A DNA stretch of 64,000 bases from Nitrospira sp. Its GTDB lineage: Bacteria > Nitrospirota > Nitrospiria > Nitrospirales > Nitrospiraceae. Each line of letters opens with the position of its first letter. The stretch's first letter is position 1. The notes under the pieces are model-generated. The model worked only from the letters and a program-made list of their open reading frames with translations, was not told where the DNA came from and made no database searches. This document shows, one piece after another, positions 26,578 to 35,970 of this stretch. The DNA lies in NCBI GenBank assembly GCA_024760525.1, contig CP060499.1, positions 1,860,001-1,924,000 of the forward strand, read 5' to 3'. Position numbers and translations under genes: made by a program.

Positions 26578-27099
26578 TTATTCTTTCACGGTCATCATGA
26601 TCCTGATCGGCTCCAATGGATTGTCTTGCTCGTCGCGGGGGACCTCGACAATTTTATCGACTACCTCGATCCCGCGAAAGACCTCTCCGAATACCGTATA
26701 GCGCCGATCCAAACCACTGTTGTCTCCCACGCAGATGAAGAATTGCGAGCCATTATCATTGAAGTCGCGCGTGCTGTTACTCTCACGCGGCATTTTCGCC
26801 ATGGACAGAGCCCCACGTTTGTGCGGGCGATCGTTCGGCTCAGGTGTAAGAAAGTAGCCCGGTCCTCCGGTGCCATGGAGCGTACGGTCGGAATGTTTGC
26901 TCAGAGGATCGCCGCCTTGAATGATGAACCCAGGCACAACCCGGTGGAAGGTCGTGCTGTTATAGAATCCCATCTTCACCAGATTGATAAGGTTCTCCAC
27001 GTGGCGAGGTGCCGCGTCTGAGTAGAGGCGAATCTTGATCTCCCCAAACCTCGTGGCGATCGTCACACGGGGGTCCTTCTTTTGAAACTGCAGTGTCAT
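26578..27099 (-). CDS. Cyclophilin-type peptidyl-prolyl isomerase
   Basis: A 173-aa cyclophilin without a signal peptide, so cytoplasmic. Conserved residues: FHRVVPGFIIQGGDP (catalytic Arg in FHRV), then GALSMAK, SQFFICVGD, YTVFGEVFRGIEVVDKI. It catalyses cis-trans isomerisation of Xaa-Pro bonds in protein folding. Flanked by tsaC and an MFS gene on the same strand. Confidence 0.93.
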   Translation of the reverse strand: MTLQFQKKDPRVTIATRFGEIKIRLYSDAAPRHVENLINLVKMGFYNSTTFHRVVPGFIIQGGDPLSKHSDRTLHGTGGPGYFLTPEPNDRPHKRGALSMAKMPRESNSTRDFNDNGSQFFICVGDNSGLDRRYTVFGEVFRGIEVVDKIVEVPRDEQDNPLEPIRIMMTVKE

Positions 27100-27145
27100 G
27101 GTTACGAATGTAGCAAGGCGACCTTCCTGGTGACAAGGACCGCGT

Positions 27146-28504
27146 TTAGCGCTGATTGATGGATGGCACGTGTTCAGCGCTCAAGTCTCCGCGCCCAGTG
27201 TCTTCTCTTGCGAGTCCATCTCCAGGCTTGATGCGTAACCACATGATTCCGCCGATGAAGGCCATGAAGGCTGCGAAACCGAGTGAGGCGGACCAACCCC
27301 ACTGTTGAGCGAGCCACGGCGTGAGCGTGGGAGAAATGGCCCCACCGAGATTGGCTCCCATGTTCATGAGGCCTGAAAGACTGCCGGCATGGGTCGGTGA
27401 AAGATCGCTCGTCGAAGACCAATAGGCGCCGATGGTGAAGTAGAGCCATCCGGCGCCCAACGATAGGCTGGCGATGGCGAGATAGGGAGATTCCAGCGCC
27501 GAACCCAGCGCGATGGAGCCTGCCGCCAGCCCCATCCCCACCATGCCTACGATTTGACGGCCTTTCGTTACGCCTTGCCTGATCGTCAATCGATCGGTGA
27601 CCCACCCGCCGAGAGGACAGGACACAAGAATTGTGAGGAAGGGGGCGGCCGCAAACAATCCTCCGCGTAAAACCGTGAAGCCGCGCTCATTGACGAGATA
27701 GAGGTAGAACCAGGACATATAGACGTACGCGACATAGCCCAGGCATCCGTAACTCAGCATGAGCCACCAGACGCTCGGTGTGTTTCGCAACGTGGTCCAA
27801 GGAATCGAGGGTCGTGTTGGGGGAGCAGGCGTTGTGCAAGGGGTCGCCACACGATGCATTGTCCACGGATGAGTTGCTGGACGGTCGGCAGCCAAGAACC
27901 ACCAAATAGCGGCGAGGCCGATGCCGATCCCGCTTGAAAGATAAAATGCCGTTTGCCAGCCATAGTTGACCATGACCCAGGCGGTGAGAGGCGGCGTGAT
28001 GGCTGCGCCGATCCCAATGCCACCTATTGCGGTGCCGATGCCCAGACCTCGCTCATGGGCCGGAAGCCAGTCCGTGACGGTTCGATTGAAGGTCGGCAAT
28101 GCGGCCGCTTCTCCGACGCCGAGAAGAAATCGGACAAGAGCAAGCGCGCCGACGATTCCCAATGATCCGGCCAGAAAAGACGTTGCCGCCATGGCGGTCC
28201 AGGCGGTAAAGCAAGACCACCAGATGAGCGCGATCGTCAGGACGATACGAATCCCCCACCGGTCGCTGAGCCATCCGCCGGGAACCTGGAACAGCGCGTA
28301 TCCGACGACGAATGCAGAGAAGACGTACCCCATCTGTTGATCGGTGAGCCCCAAGGCCGGCATCATGTCGCGGGCGGCGACGGATATATTGACTCGGTCG
28401 ATGTAGGTGACAACGCTGATGGCGAACAGTAATCCGAGGATCATCCAACGTAGGGGAGAAGGAGGGGAAGGCTCTCTGCGATCAGGATGAATAATCTCGC
28501 TCAC
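27146..28504 (-). CDS. MFS transporter (anion:cation symporter-like)
   Basis: A 452-aa protein with twelve predicted helices and a GTG start. MFS signatures: D-R-V-N-I-S-VAAR after TM1, GWLSDRWGIR between TM2 and TM3, and GWVTDRL in the second half. The pattern YIDRVNISVA with G-x-L-SDR resembles the anion:cation symporter (ACS) family, which moves organic anions such as glucarate, phthalate or tartrate. The substrate cannot be read. Confidence 0.88.
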   Translation of the reverse strand: MSEIIHPDRREPSPPSPLRWMILGLLFAISVVTYIDRVNISVAARDMMPALGLTDQQMGYVFSAFVVGYALFQVPGGWLSDRWGIRIVLTIALIWWSCFTAWTAMAATSFLAGSLGIVGALALVRFLLGVGEAAALPTFNRTVTDWLPAHERGLGIGTAIGGIGIGAAITPPLTAWVMVNYGWQTAFYLSSGIGIGLAAIWWFLAADRPATHPWTMHRVATPCTTPAPPTRPSIPWTTLRNTPSVWWLMLSYGCLGYVAYVYMSWFYLYLVNERGFTVLRGGLFAAAPFLTILVSCPLGGWVTDRLTIRQGVTKGRQIVGMVGMGLAAGSIALGSALESPYLAIASLSLGAGWLYFTIGAYWSSTSDLSPTHAGSLSGLMNMGANLGGAISPTLTPWLAQQWGWSASLGFAAFMAFIGGIMWLRIKPGDGLAREDTGRGDLSAEHVPSINQR

Positions 28505-28575
28505 GATGATTCAAGCATCAGCTGCCTGGAGAGAAATGGATGCTGATAGTGGAAGGGTTCGAATGCATGAACGGA

Positions 28576-28602
28576 TTGCCGCCTCTTTGTCAGAGGCGGC
28601 AA
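28576..28602 (-). terminator. Hairpin after the FKBP gene
   Basis: An 11-bp perfect stem (28576-28586 with 28592-28602) and a 5-nt loop lie 8 bp beyond the FKBP stop on the minus strand. The T tract is weak. Confidence 0.5.
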
Positions 28603-28610
28603 CGACGTCT

Positions 28611-29288
28611 TTACTTGCTGGGGATTTCGAGTAATTCCACCTCGAATACCAAGGTCGCGCCGGGTTTGATGTTCGGCGGTGATCCGCTGTCTCCATAGGC
28701 CAGATTGGACGGGCAAACCAGCCTGCTTTTCCCTCCGACCTTGATGTGCTGCACACCTTCCGTCCAACACTTGATGACCTTGTCGAGAGGAAATGTCGCA
28801 GGTTCCCCTCGCTTGACGGAGCTATCGAATACGGTCCCATCGGTCAGGGTGCCATGATAGTGGACTTTGACGGTATCCGTTGCCTTTGGTGATGCGCCGG
28901 TGCCGGGCTTGATGGGGGTAATCACGATGCCCGACTCGGTCTTGGTCGAGCCTTTCTCCGAAGCCGCTTTTGCGGAGAATGCAGCACCGGCCTTCTTTTC
29001 ACCCTCGGCGACAAGAGCCAGTCGAGACTGTTGAAGAAGTTGAATTTTTGGCCCGAATGTCTGGAGATCGGCCTTCGGAGGACGCTTCAGCACGCCGTCG
29101 GTCATGCCATTCTTGACCATATCGAGTTCGGTCTCACTCAAGGAAAAGGTTCCCAGTGATTGACTGATGGCCAACCCAAGGGCATACAACGTTTTCTGGT
29201 CATCGTTGACTGGATCTTGCGATGCCGCCAGTAGCGGCGCGGTGAAGACAAGAAGCCCGGCGGCAAGGCACAATGTACGAATTCGCAT
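28611..29288 (-). CDS. Secreted FKBP-type peptidyl-prolyl isomerase
   Basis: A 225-aa periplasmic FKBP. A signal peptide (ending LLAASQ) precedes an N-terminal dimerisation region typical of FkpA/Mip (about 30-110). The C-terminal FKBP domain (about 120-223) has VKVHYHGTLTDGTVFDSS, VIKCWTEGVQ and LAYGDSGSPPNIKPGATLVFEVELL. It assists folding of exported proteins. In FkpA the W of VI-x-GW is followed by TE as here. Confidence 0.92.
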   Translation of the reverse strand: MRIRTLCLAAGLLVFTAPLLAASQDPVNDDQKTLYALGLAISQSLGTFSLSETELDMVKNGMTDGVLKRPPKADLQTFGPKIQLLQQSRLALVAEGEKKAGAAFSAKAASEKGSTKTESGIVITPIKPGTGASPKATDTVKVHYHGTLTDGTVFDSSVKRGEPATFPLDKVIKCWTEGVQHIKVGGKSRLVCPSNLAYGDSGSPPNIKPGATLVFEVELLEIPSK

Positions 29289-29630
29289 GGATAGAGGGTC
29301 CTTTCTTGTGATGGGCTAATGTAGCACGTAAGAATACGATAGCTTTCCTGATCTCACAATAGAAATTTTCTCCAAAGCGTAATGAACTCATCGTGGAGAT
29401 TCAACGGGATGACAGGATATGCCTTGCGCCGCTCGCTCCTCGGGTCTGGATGACCATGGAGGGGGGTGTCCGTGGGAGGAAGAGGACGCGCCCACGCTGA
29501 TCGGTGTTCCATAGTACTCAGAATTATTTGTTAGGGGCGCTCAGAATTTGACTTCCCGGCATGAAACCCGTATTCGTAGAGGCCTTCGTTTTCCTTATCC
29601 ACCGGGCGTATCGAATGAGGAAGTTCGGTC
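29289..29630. promoter_or_regulatory. Divergent intergenic region between FKBP and MBL hydrolase
   Basis: About 340 bp between divergent genes. It must hold both promoters. No clear -35/-10 pair, sigma-54 box or gene is visible. Confidence 0.35.
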
Positions 29631-30365
29631 ATGGGGACGAATGAGTCATATCTCGTCACGGCTTTATTGGACGTGAACGATGTACAAGACGTCGACGATC
29701 GAGCAGAAGCACGTACCTACCTCATATCCGACCGTAGGTCCGGCATGGCTGCCATTGTTGACTCCGTCCTAGAGAACATCGAACGTGATTGCAAGGTCAT
29801 TCGAGATCTCGGTCTTACCTTACGCTTCGCTCTCGAAACACATATCCATGCAGATCACATTACGGGCGCTTCGCTGCTCAAAGCTCGGACCGGTGCACAG
29901 ATTGTCTATGGAAGCGGTGCAAAGGGTGTGGTGATGGGTGCGGACCGTTTTCTCTTCGACGGCGAGACATTGTCGATCGGCGAGACGCGCATCCAAGGGC
30001 TCGCCACACCGGGGCACACCGATAGCTGCATCAGTTATGTGTTATCCGGCGCAGTGTTCACAGGAGATTCCTTATTTATCGGGAGCAACGGCCGCACGGA
30101 CCTGCAAGGCGGCTCGGCGGAGAAGCTGTTCGATTCCGTACGCCGACATCTCTTTGCTCTTCCGGACGACACCATCGTCTATCCCGGGCATGACTATAAC
30201 GGTCGGGTGTCCTCAACCATCGGTGAAGAAAAGCGATGCAACCAACGACTGAACGTGTCGATCTCGAAAGCCGCATTTATCGACACGATGAATGCCAGGA
30301 ACGTGCCGCCCCCCGCAAAAATGAGCATCGCAATCCCGGCCAACATGCGGGCCGGTAATATCTGA
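29631..30365 (+). CDS. ETHE1/persulfide-dioxygenase-like MBL-fold hydrolase
   Basis: A 244-aa metallo-beta-lactamase-fold protein. Metal motif TH-I-HADHITG (HxHxDH), followed by ATPGHTDSCISY, GDSLFIG and YPGHDY. This arrangement is that of persulfide dioxygenases (ETHE1, Blh), which oxidise glutathione persulfide to sulfite, and of related glyoxalase-II-like enzymes. A sulfite-oxidase-fold enzyme occurs later in the window, but not adjacent. Confidence 0.82.
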   Translation: MGTNESYLVTALLDVNDVQDVDDRAEARTYLISDRRSGMAAIVDSVLENIERDCKVIRDLGLTLRFALETHIHADHITGASLLKARTGAQIVYGSGAKGVVMGADRFLFDGETLSIGETRIQGLATPGHTDSCISYVLSGAVFTGDSLFIGSNGRTDLQGGSAEKLFDSVRRHLFALPDDTIVYPGHDYNGRVSSTIGEEKRCNQRLNVSISKAAFIDTMNARNVPPPAKMSIAIPANMRAGNI

Positions 30366-30446
30366 TCGAGCCTCACAGCCTGATGAAGGCCTGATCAGAA
30401 GCTCCTAGAGCGTTAGGCCGGTCGCTTCTTCTTCAGGGGTTGCCCC

Positions 30447-30890
30447 ATGAAGCCAGTCTTGTACCTTGATGTGGATGGTGTGCTGTTTGGATTGTACGGC
30501 ACCCCTGAAGCTTTCCAGCTGCGCCCTGGTGTGACAAGCTTCCTGACCTGGATACACGAGCGATTCCAACTCTCTTGGCTCACCGCATGGTCTCAGAGAT
30601 CTGTCGAGCACCTCTGTGACTCCATCTATTTTCGTGAGGTCAATCAGACACGGTATGTGAACTGGTCGGGCTACGCTGGGAAAGAGCTATGGCTAGCGGA
30701 GCGGAAGGACACGTTGGCCAAAGTAGATTGGTTGTGGATCGATGACAACTTGCCAGTACCGGAACGATTGCGTGAATTGGGCCTAGACCCTGCTCGGTGT
30801 CTCCCGGCCGCACCGACCGGGGCCGATGAACTCCAGCGCCTGCAAGGCCTGCTTCAGGACCACCTGAGCCTACCCCAAAGCGATTCCTAA
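30447..30890 (+). CDS. HAD-like hydrolase domain protein
   Basis: A 147-aa protein with HAD motif I (YLDVDGVLF, where the two Asp are the nucleophile and acid/base) and a late acidic motif WIDDNLP (motif IV). Short spacing and absence of a cap domain indicate a small C0-type HAD phosphatase. Substrate unknown. Confidence 0.72.
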   Translation: MKPVLYLDVDGVLFGLYGTPEAFQLRPGVTSFLTWIHERFQLSWLTAWSQRSVEHLCDSIYFREVNQTRYVNWSGYAGKELWLAERKDTLAKVDWLWIDDNLPVPERLRELGLDPARCLPAAPTGADELQRLQGLLQDHLSLPQSDS

Positions 30891-31032
30891 GCCCTCTTAG
30901 GTCTAGCCAAGTTGCTGTGTCTTCTGTAGCTCCCTGATATGTTCTCCTTGAATTGGGAATCCATCTCGTGTACAAAGCCGCCTCCGTCGAGACACCGTTA
31001 CCGGACGAGCACATTACAACAAAGGAGTCGTG

Positions 31033-31236
31033 ATGGGAGATCAGTGGTCCCTGAGTCAAGAAGAAGAAGACATGAATCGCCGGAGTCTGTTTCGCAAGGC
31101 GAGAAAGGGCGACGAGAAGGCCAGGCTGGAGTTGCAGGAAGTCTACGGCGTGCGATTATGGTCGGAGCCTGAACGCGCAGAACTGGTCTATGAAAATCCC
31201 AGGCACGCTGCTAAACGTGGTACCAAGAAGTCGTGA
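31033..31236 (+). CDS. Small conserved charged protein (paralog A)
   Basis: A 67-aa protein rich in Arg, Lys and Glu. AAGGAG lies at 31022-31027, supporting the ATG; a GTG one codon earlier is possible. The core FRKARKGDEKARLELQE-x-YG-x-RLWSE is shared with 46549-46740. The two copies sit at opposite ends of the accessory region and on opposite strands. No known domain. Confidence 0.6.
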   Translation: MGDQWSLSQEEEDMNRRSLFRKARKGDEKARLELQEVYGVRLWSEPERAELVYENPRHAAKRGTKKS

Positions 31237-31363
31237 ACTCACAAGGCGGTCTCGCCAAACAAGTGCGTAGCTCTAAGTAGTTGAACCGGATGGCGGAGGG
31301 ATGTCGTAACGAGCACTAACCGCTACATCAGCCCGGCATCAGAGGAGGGCTGGGTCTACAGAC

Positions 31364-31410
31364 TTGACAACATTCTGTATCAGACGTATATTTCATACAT
31401 ATTGTACAAT
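31364..31410 (+). promoter_or_regulatory. Sigma-70 promoter and operator of toxin-antitoxin genes
   Basis: TTGACA (31364-31369), a 17-bp spacer and TATATT (31387-31392) form a near-consensus promoter. A perfect 10-bp palindrome ATTGTACAAT (31401-31410) near the start site is a candidate operator for autorepression by the antitoxin. Confidence 0.7.
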
Positions 31411-31436
31411 TTGAACAAAGTGAGGAGGGTTACATT

Positions 31437-31694
31437 ATGCAACCAGCCCTTACTGTGAGTGAAGCAAGAAGAGACTTTGCCGATGCAGTCAACCGAGTAG
31501 CCTATAAAAAAGAACGTGTCCTTGTTGAACGTCATGGCAAGGTGGTTATGGGAATGGTCCCTGTTGAAGATCTTGAGCTATTGCGTGACCTGGAGGACCG
31601 TATTGACTTGGCGGACGCCCGTGCAGCTCTTGCCGAGGCAAAGAAGAAGGGCACCAAATCCCTTGCTGTTTTTGCCAAGGAACTTGGTTTATAA
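31437..31694 (+). CDS. Phd/YefM-family antitoxin
   Basis: An 85-aa antitoxin. The N-terminal Phd/YefM fold (VSEARRDFADAVNRVAYKKERVLVERHGKVVMGMVP) binds operator DNA and the acidic/alanine-rich C-terminus neutralises the toxin. A GAGGAGG ribosome site precedes the ATG. It lies 9 bp before the RelE/ParE-like toxin gene. Confidence 0.88.
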   Translation: MQPALTVSEARRDFADAVNRVAYKKERVLVERHGKVVMGMVPVEDLELLRDLEDRIDLADARAALAEAKKKGTKSLAVFAKELGL

Positions 31695-31703
31695 ACACGA
31701 TCT

Positions 31704-31964
31704 GTGGCATACGAGGTTGAACTTACCCCCGCCGCTCAGCGTCAATGGAAGTCGTTCGACAAGCCGATTCAACGCCAACTTCTTCAGCGTGTAACAAGCC
31801 TCGCAGACAATCCTCGACCGAATGGTGTGGAGAAACTGCAGGACGCGGATGACCTCTATCGGATTCGATCAGGTAACTACCGCATCATCTACACGATCAA
31901 CGATAAGAAACTGCTCGTCTTGATCGTGAAGATCGGAGACCGGAAAGAGGTCTATAAGCGGTGA
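31704..31964 (+). CDS. RelE/ParE-superfamily toxin
   Basis: An 86-aa toxin with a GTG start. Pattern: E-L-T-PAAQRQWKSFDK near the N-terminus, then DLYRIRSGNYRIIYTI and a C-terminal KIGDRKEVYKR, as in RelE mRNA interferases. The closing Arg-x-x-x-Tyr-x-Arg is typical of the catalytic tail. Co-transcribed with the antitoxin. Confidence 0.88.
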   Translation: MAYEVELTPAAQRQWKSFDKPIQRQLLQRVTSLADNPRPNGVEKLQDADDLYRIRSGNYRIIYTINDKKLLVLIVKIGDRKEVYKR

Positions 31965-32312
31965 ACGTCGTTGTCGCTGTCCTACGCGGGGTTATTCAGG
32001 ATGCCACTGACGGTAGGCGACAGTGGCGGAGAGGGAGCTGCCCTACCGTCGTTAAAGGAAGCGTTTCGCTTTAAACTTCATGCGGTTGCGTTGATCGCCT
32101 CAATTGAACCGAACGACCCACTATCCGCGCACTGCTCCGTTGATTGGCTCTGAGAAGAATCGTGTATTGTTTCATCCGCAAAACCGAAGATAGCAGACCT
32201 CTCAAGAACCCGAATAGCGAGTGTGCGAGCCTCTGGCTCAATCGTATCAAGCTCCTCCTTGGGACGACAGCTTGCCGATACTGTTGCAGAACAGCTATTC
32301 TGAATCACTGGC
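31965..32312. other. Intergenic region with a tRNA-Ser 3'-end repeat
   Basis: About 350 bp without a supported gene. It contains TGGCGGAGAGGGAG at 32024-32037, identical to the 3' end of the tRNA-Ser gene at 37669. Confidence 0.5.
32024..32037 (+). repeat. Candidate att site (tRNA-Ser 3'-end copy 1)
   Basis: A 14-bp identity with the 3' terminus (CCA, acceptor strand, start of the T stem) of the tRNA-Ser gene. It shares a longer 22-bp block (one mismatch) with the copy at 33272, so the two are related to each other beyond the tRNA part. Confidence 0.5.
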
Positions 32313-32984
32313 ATGACACGATCCGGCGTCATATTTTATCCTTTCCATCTGTGCCACGAGCGCACCTTGCAGTGGCTGCTGGAGCGGTATCAGCAGGTGC
32401 ATTTCCGGGACTATATGGCCATACAAGTCAGTCCTTTCTGCGGGACAACGGCCTTTCCCGAACGTATGGGAGATTCCTTCCCCGACCTCCTGGCAAGCCA
32501 GCGACTGGTGCAGGGTTACAACGTCAGCGGACCGCTCAAGCCGGACACCTGCATCGCCGTGGATCGTGATCTAGCAGATTCAGTTTGGCGTGGGCTCTTT
32601 CATAGCGCGCTGGTGGAGAATCGCCGATTCCAACGCGGTCTGTTCGACGGCACAGACATCACTGGGCGTCACAAAGATGGCCATGCCGAGCAGACCTTGA
32701 TGGTTCGTCTGAAGGATGTCTCGTTCGAGACGACTCCCTTTACGGTGGCCGGTATCCGTCAACTCAGCCGGCGACGGCTCATCGGCAGAGAAGCTGATCT
32801 CTTCGACTATGGCCTTGCCCTACTGAAAACCTCCGCCTCACTGGTGTATACAATACAACTGGCGACGGCTGAACAGCTGGCCGTTGCGACTGACTCGCGC
32901 GCCCATTTCACATTACTCACTCGGCTTATAGAACGAATGGGCTTCACGATCGAGAATGGGATGGTCGAACAAGGCATGTCTTAA
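32313..32984 (+). CDS. Hypothetical protein between two att-like repeats
   Basis: A 223-aa protein, probably cytoplasmic, with no signal peptide or helix-rich membrane segment. No domain recognised. Conserved-looking stretches: FYPFHLCHERTL, SPFCGTTAFPERMGD and DGTDITGRHKDGHAEQTLM. No good ribosome site precedes the ATG. Lying between the 32024 and 33272 repeats, it may be cargo of a small integrated unit. Confidence 0.5.
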   Translation: MTRSGVIFYPFHLCHERTLQWLLERYQQVHFRDYMAIQVSPFCGTTAFPERMGDSFPDLLASQRLVQGYNVSGPLKPDTCIAVDRDLADSVWRGLFHSALVENRRFQRGLFDGTDITGRHKDGHAEQTLMVRLKDVSFETTPFTVAGIRQLSRRRLIGREADLFDYGLALLKTSASLVYTIQLATAEQLAVATDSRAHFTLLTRLIERMGFTIENGMVEQGMS

Positions 32985-33271
32985 CCATTACACTCAGGTC
33001 TGCTAGAACCTCCGCCCATCCCTGCCCCATCAACGCCCCAAACAATTCCGGATGTCGCTGAAGACATTGAGACCGGCAGCGGATTGGGGAGAAGCCGGGA
33101 TAACGGAATATTCGATCAGATCAGAGCAAATGACGCCGTGTAATTCTGCTTTGGCTCGAAGACCGATGGTCGCCCACGGACTGAAAGAAAAATGAAGAGG
33201 GAATATTTTGTTAGGCTGGATGCTAGGCTTCGCTGTTTATCGCATATAAACCATTGATAATATAAATTAAG

Positions 33272-33285
33272 TGGCGGAGAGGGAG
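33272..33285 (+). repeat. Candidate att site (tRNA-Ser 3'-end copy 2)
   Basis: The same 14 bp as the tRNA-Ser 3' end at 37669. With the tRNA it bounds a 4.4-kb segment that carries a truncated integrase next to the tRNA, the usual arrangement of a tRNA-inserted island. Confidence 0.6.
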
Positions 33286-33296
33286 CCGCCCTAGCC

Positions 33297-33503
33297 CTAC
33301 ACAGCCTCTTGCGCAATCCAATCTTGGACCAGATAACTCGTAACACTGGTCTCCCGCGCACAACTATCGCATGTTCCCTGGCGAGTGACCGACCCATGTC
33401 TTCGGAGTTTAGCCCAGTGGTACATTCGTTCGTCTTCAGTCCTTGGGAAGTCGAAGGACAACCTATCGCTACATGTTGGACAGTACTTCACCGTCATAGA
33501 CAT
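33297..33503 (-). CDS. Small zinc-finger protein
   Basis: A 68-aa protein with AGGAGG 8 bp before the ATG. Two CxxC pairs (CPTC near residue 8, CDSC near residue 44) form a likely zinc ribbon. It ends 12 bp inside the island boundary repeat. Function unknown. Confidence 0.65.
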   Translation of the reverse strand: MSMTVKYCPTCSDRLSFDFPRTEDERMYHWAKLRRHGSVTRQGTCDSCARETSVTSYLVQDWIAQEAV

Positions 33504-33728
33504 GATTGAGACCTCCTCTCGTACGCCAATAGGGGCACTACGTATGCACAGGAGGCTCAGTGTATCTAGGCAAAATGGGGATGAGGCACTCGGACAAACC
33601 CTAGGGCTGGCTCAAATAAACCAGACACGGCTTCTAGAGGATCGTGGGGGAATGAATGAATGATTTCTATGACGTTTAATACCCTTGGAGCTGATAGCTA
33701 ACACCTGGAACATTTCCGGCACTTGATT
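33504..33728. other. Short intergenic region
   Basis: 225 bp; an open frame runs into the zinc-finger gene antisense but has no support. Confidence 0.3.
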
Positions 33729-34448
33729 TCAATCAAGGAGCTTGTCGGAGGGAGTGAGAAGAGGGAAGTACAAAGAAGGATGACCAACGCGCTTCACCGC
33801 TACATTGCCTTTTTTCTGATTACAGGAAATGCACATAGGTTGAAGGTTCTCCATCTCCGTTTCCCCGCCTTCTGAAACAGGAACAATATGATCGACGGTA
33901 ATCTGATCGGGCCGCATGGTTCTTCTGCAGCCCGAACACTTCCCGTCGTAAGCGCTGAGAACAATCTTCCTCATCCATTCGGGTGGTTTTCTTCCATTTC
34001 CTCTATTAAGGCTGTAGAAATCGGAGACGGAACTGGTTCTCGTATAGAAACCTTCACCACCTTTAACATCGAGTTCAATTATACTTCCGCATCGGTCACA
34101 TGCAGGTCCTTTCCAACCTCCACTGTGTAATCCCCGAGAAGCCTCTTTCACCTTCTTCCTCGATATACCAATCGTATGATAGTCTTGCTTCCAGCTGTCT
34201 GAGAACACATTTGGCTTAGGAAGGGTGGTCTCAAAGTATCGGCATTCACTATGCTTGCATCCCACACACAGCGGAACAAGAATATTGATTTCAACGTGGA
34301 CCATCGGTCCATATCGGATTCTTATTTGTTTGATTAGCGAGGCGGCCTGAAAATCTGATTCCTCTCTATGGCGCTGAGCGTTTTGTAAATCCGCTTTCAC
34401 GAAGTCTTGAAAAAATCTCTCAAAGTTTGTGAAAGACTCTTCATTCAT
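33729..34448 (-). CDS. HNH endonuclease
   Basis: A 239-aa protein. The C-terminal HNH domain (about residues 160-220) has CSGCRRTMRPDQITVDHIVPVSEGG, then N-L-QPMC-x2-CN-x2-KGN, with two CxxC zinc pairs around the DH...N...H core. The N-terminal half has extra cysteines (CVGCKHSEC, CDRCG) that look like a second zinc-binding part. It lies in the tRNA-bounded island, where HNH proteins are often defence or mobile nucleases. Confidence 0.85.
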   Translation of the reverse strand: MNEESFTNFERFFQDFVKADLQNAQRHREESDFQAASLIKQIRIRYGPMVHVEINILVPLCVGCKHSECRYFETTLPKPNVFSDSWKQDYHTIGISRKKVKEASRGLHSGGWKGPACDRCGSIIELDVKGGEGFYTRTSSVSDFYSLNRGNGRKPPEWMRKIVLSAYDGKCSGCRRTMRPDQITVDHIVPVSEGGETEMENLQPMCISCNQKKGNVAVKRVGHPSLYFPLLTPSDKLLD

Positions 34449-34533
34449 GTTCGCCTGTCCGCTTGTCTGAGATGTCTCATCAATTTCGACCCCGCTTGAG
34501 CGAGCGCCTAAGGTGAGAGCGTCAACTAATCTG

Positions 34534-35520
34534 TCACTGGTGTCTGACCACCTTTATCTCTGCTTTCTTTTCAGGACCAGGGCCTCCCATCCGAATCGTC
34601 CGCTGGCTATCAGCATGTAGTTTCGCGAGCGCTAATACAGGCTCGCTTTCAGCATGGCTATACAAAAACCTCTCTGCTGCCCCCGCTACTAGCTCATTGG
34701 TGAACTCAACCCGTTCAACAGTAGCTTCATCGTATCTAGGTACGTTATCACACCAATGTCCCACCCAACAGTGAGTAGGTGAAAGTGTAAATATTGCCTC
34801 GGAATGCTGGTTAAAAAACCCACCAGTGCCATTGAAGGAATGGTGATATTCAGGCGGTACGAATTGAAGAAGTGGATTATCACAAGTAATGAAAAACACT
34901 CCATCAGGTGCGCTCAGGATAGACCATTTCATCGAGTAAAAGATGGGAACTAGCCTTTCATGACATTCCAGGGCTTTCAAGGTGTATTCATGAGAAACCT
35001 GAAGCACAGACTCTGATGGATCTAACATGCGAGCGCGAAGGTTTTGTTTTTGCTCGTCCGAAATCTTTCCCCTAGCTGCTTGGAAACCCTCCATTTGGGC
35101 TTCAAAAGCTTCATCATCGGAAGCGATAAGATAATCTCGTAGCATGCGTGCGTTGCCGTGAACCTCGGCGAAGATCCGACGGAAAAAATTAGTCCTTACA
35201 CACATTAGTGCAAGGAAATTGGCGACATCATATCGTTGCTCATCGGACAATTCCTCTCCCATAACAAGAGGATTAAATAGGGGAGCAGCCGCATCTTCAA
35301 TGTCAGTGATCGCATCATCAATATCGTGGATTCGGCGACCATCATCAGCAGTGATGCTGTAAAGATAGTTTTCACAAGCAGTATTTTCAGCAGATGCGGA
35401 CCAAGCCCGACCAGTCTGCTTATCGTAATTCCAGACTTGCCCTGCGGGTGAAGTAAAGTATTCAAGGTAAAACCTTGGAACTTGATGCTGGCTCTTATTG
35501 GATTGCTTCCGATCACTCAC
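34534..35520 (-). CDS. DUF4238-family protein
   Basis: A 328-aa protein with a GTG start. N-terminal SQHQVPRFYLEYFTSPAGQVWNYD-like pattern is typical of DUF4238. A conserved W-x-I-L-x-A-PDGVFFITCDNPL segment lies around residues 200-220 and FTLSPTHCWVGHW follows. The family is common on genomic islands and its activity is not established. It is in the same orientation as the HNH gene. Confidence 0.78.
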   Translation of the reverse strand: MSDRKQSNKSQHQVPRFYLEYFTSPAGQVWNYDKQTGRAWSASAENTACENYLYSITADDGRRIHDIDDAITDIEDAAAPLFNPLVMGEELSDEQRYDVANFLALMCVRTNFFRRIFAEVHGNARMLRDYLIASDDEAFEAQMEGFQAARGKISDEQKQNLRARMLDPSESVLQVSHEYTLKALECHERLVPIFYSMKWSILSAPDGVFFITCDNPLLQFVPPEYHHSFNGTGGFFNQHSEAIFTLSPTHCWVGHWCDNVPRYDEATVERVEFTNELVAGAAERFLYSHAESEPVLALAKLHADSQRTIRMGGPGPEKKAEIKVVRHQ

Positions 35521-35586
35521 GGCATCCCCACCAACCCTTGAACCGTCTTCGGCACATTTCCCTCTGCTCGATTGTTCACCTGGCAG

Positions 35587-35799
35587 TTAATTAGAATCAA
35601 CCCATGACATTCCGAACCTAATCGACATTTCATGAGCGTGTGATTCAGATTCTACAGGGCACTTTCCGTACAAGGGGACCTCGATAAACGCTCCACGAAT
35701 TCCCGACCACCAGATAACCCTCGCTTCTGGCATCCACTCACCAGTTCGAAGCGGATATGCTCTGCTGGTAATTTGCATGCCTTGGTAAATGGCTTTCAT
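35587..35799 (-). CDS. Small hypothetical protein
   Basis: A 70-aa protein. GGAGGA lies 4-5 bp before the ATG at 35799, so this start is preferred to one 129 bp upstream. Sequence includes AYPLRTGEWMPEARVIWW. No domain recognised. Confidence 0.5.
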   Translation of the reverse strand: MKAIYQGMQITSRAYPLRTGEWMPEARVIWWSGIRGAFIEVPLYGKCPVESESHAHEMSIRFGMSWVDSN

Positions 35800-35970
35800 A
35801 GTTCCTCCAATTACTGGTAAATATAACCATACGTAAATATCTGTACCCGGTAATAAAGAAAAGGTCAAGGGATAAGGTCGGCGCGATAGGCGAGTAGATA
35901 CTGTCAACTCGTTGAAGTAAACTGGCACGCAGGGCGCTGCCCAAACTGTCGTTCAGATAGAGAAATACTT

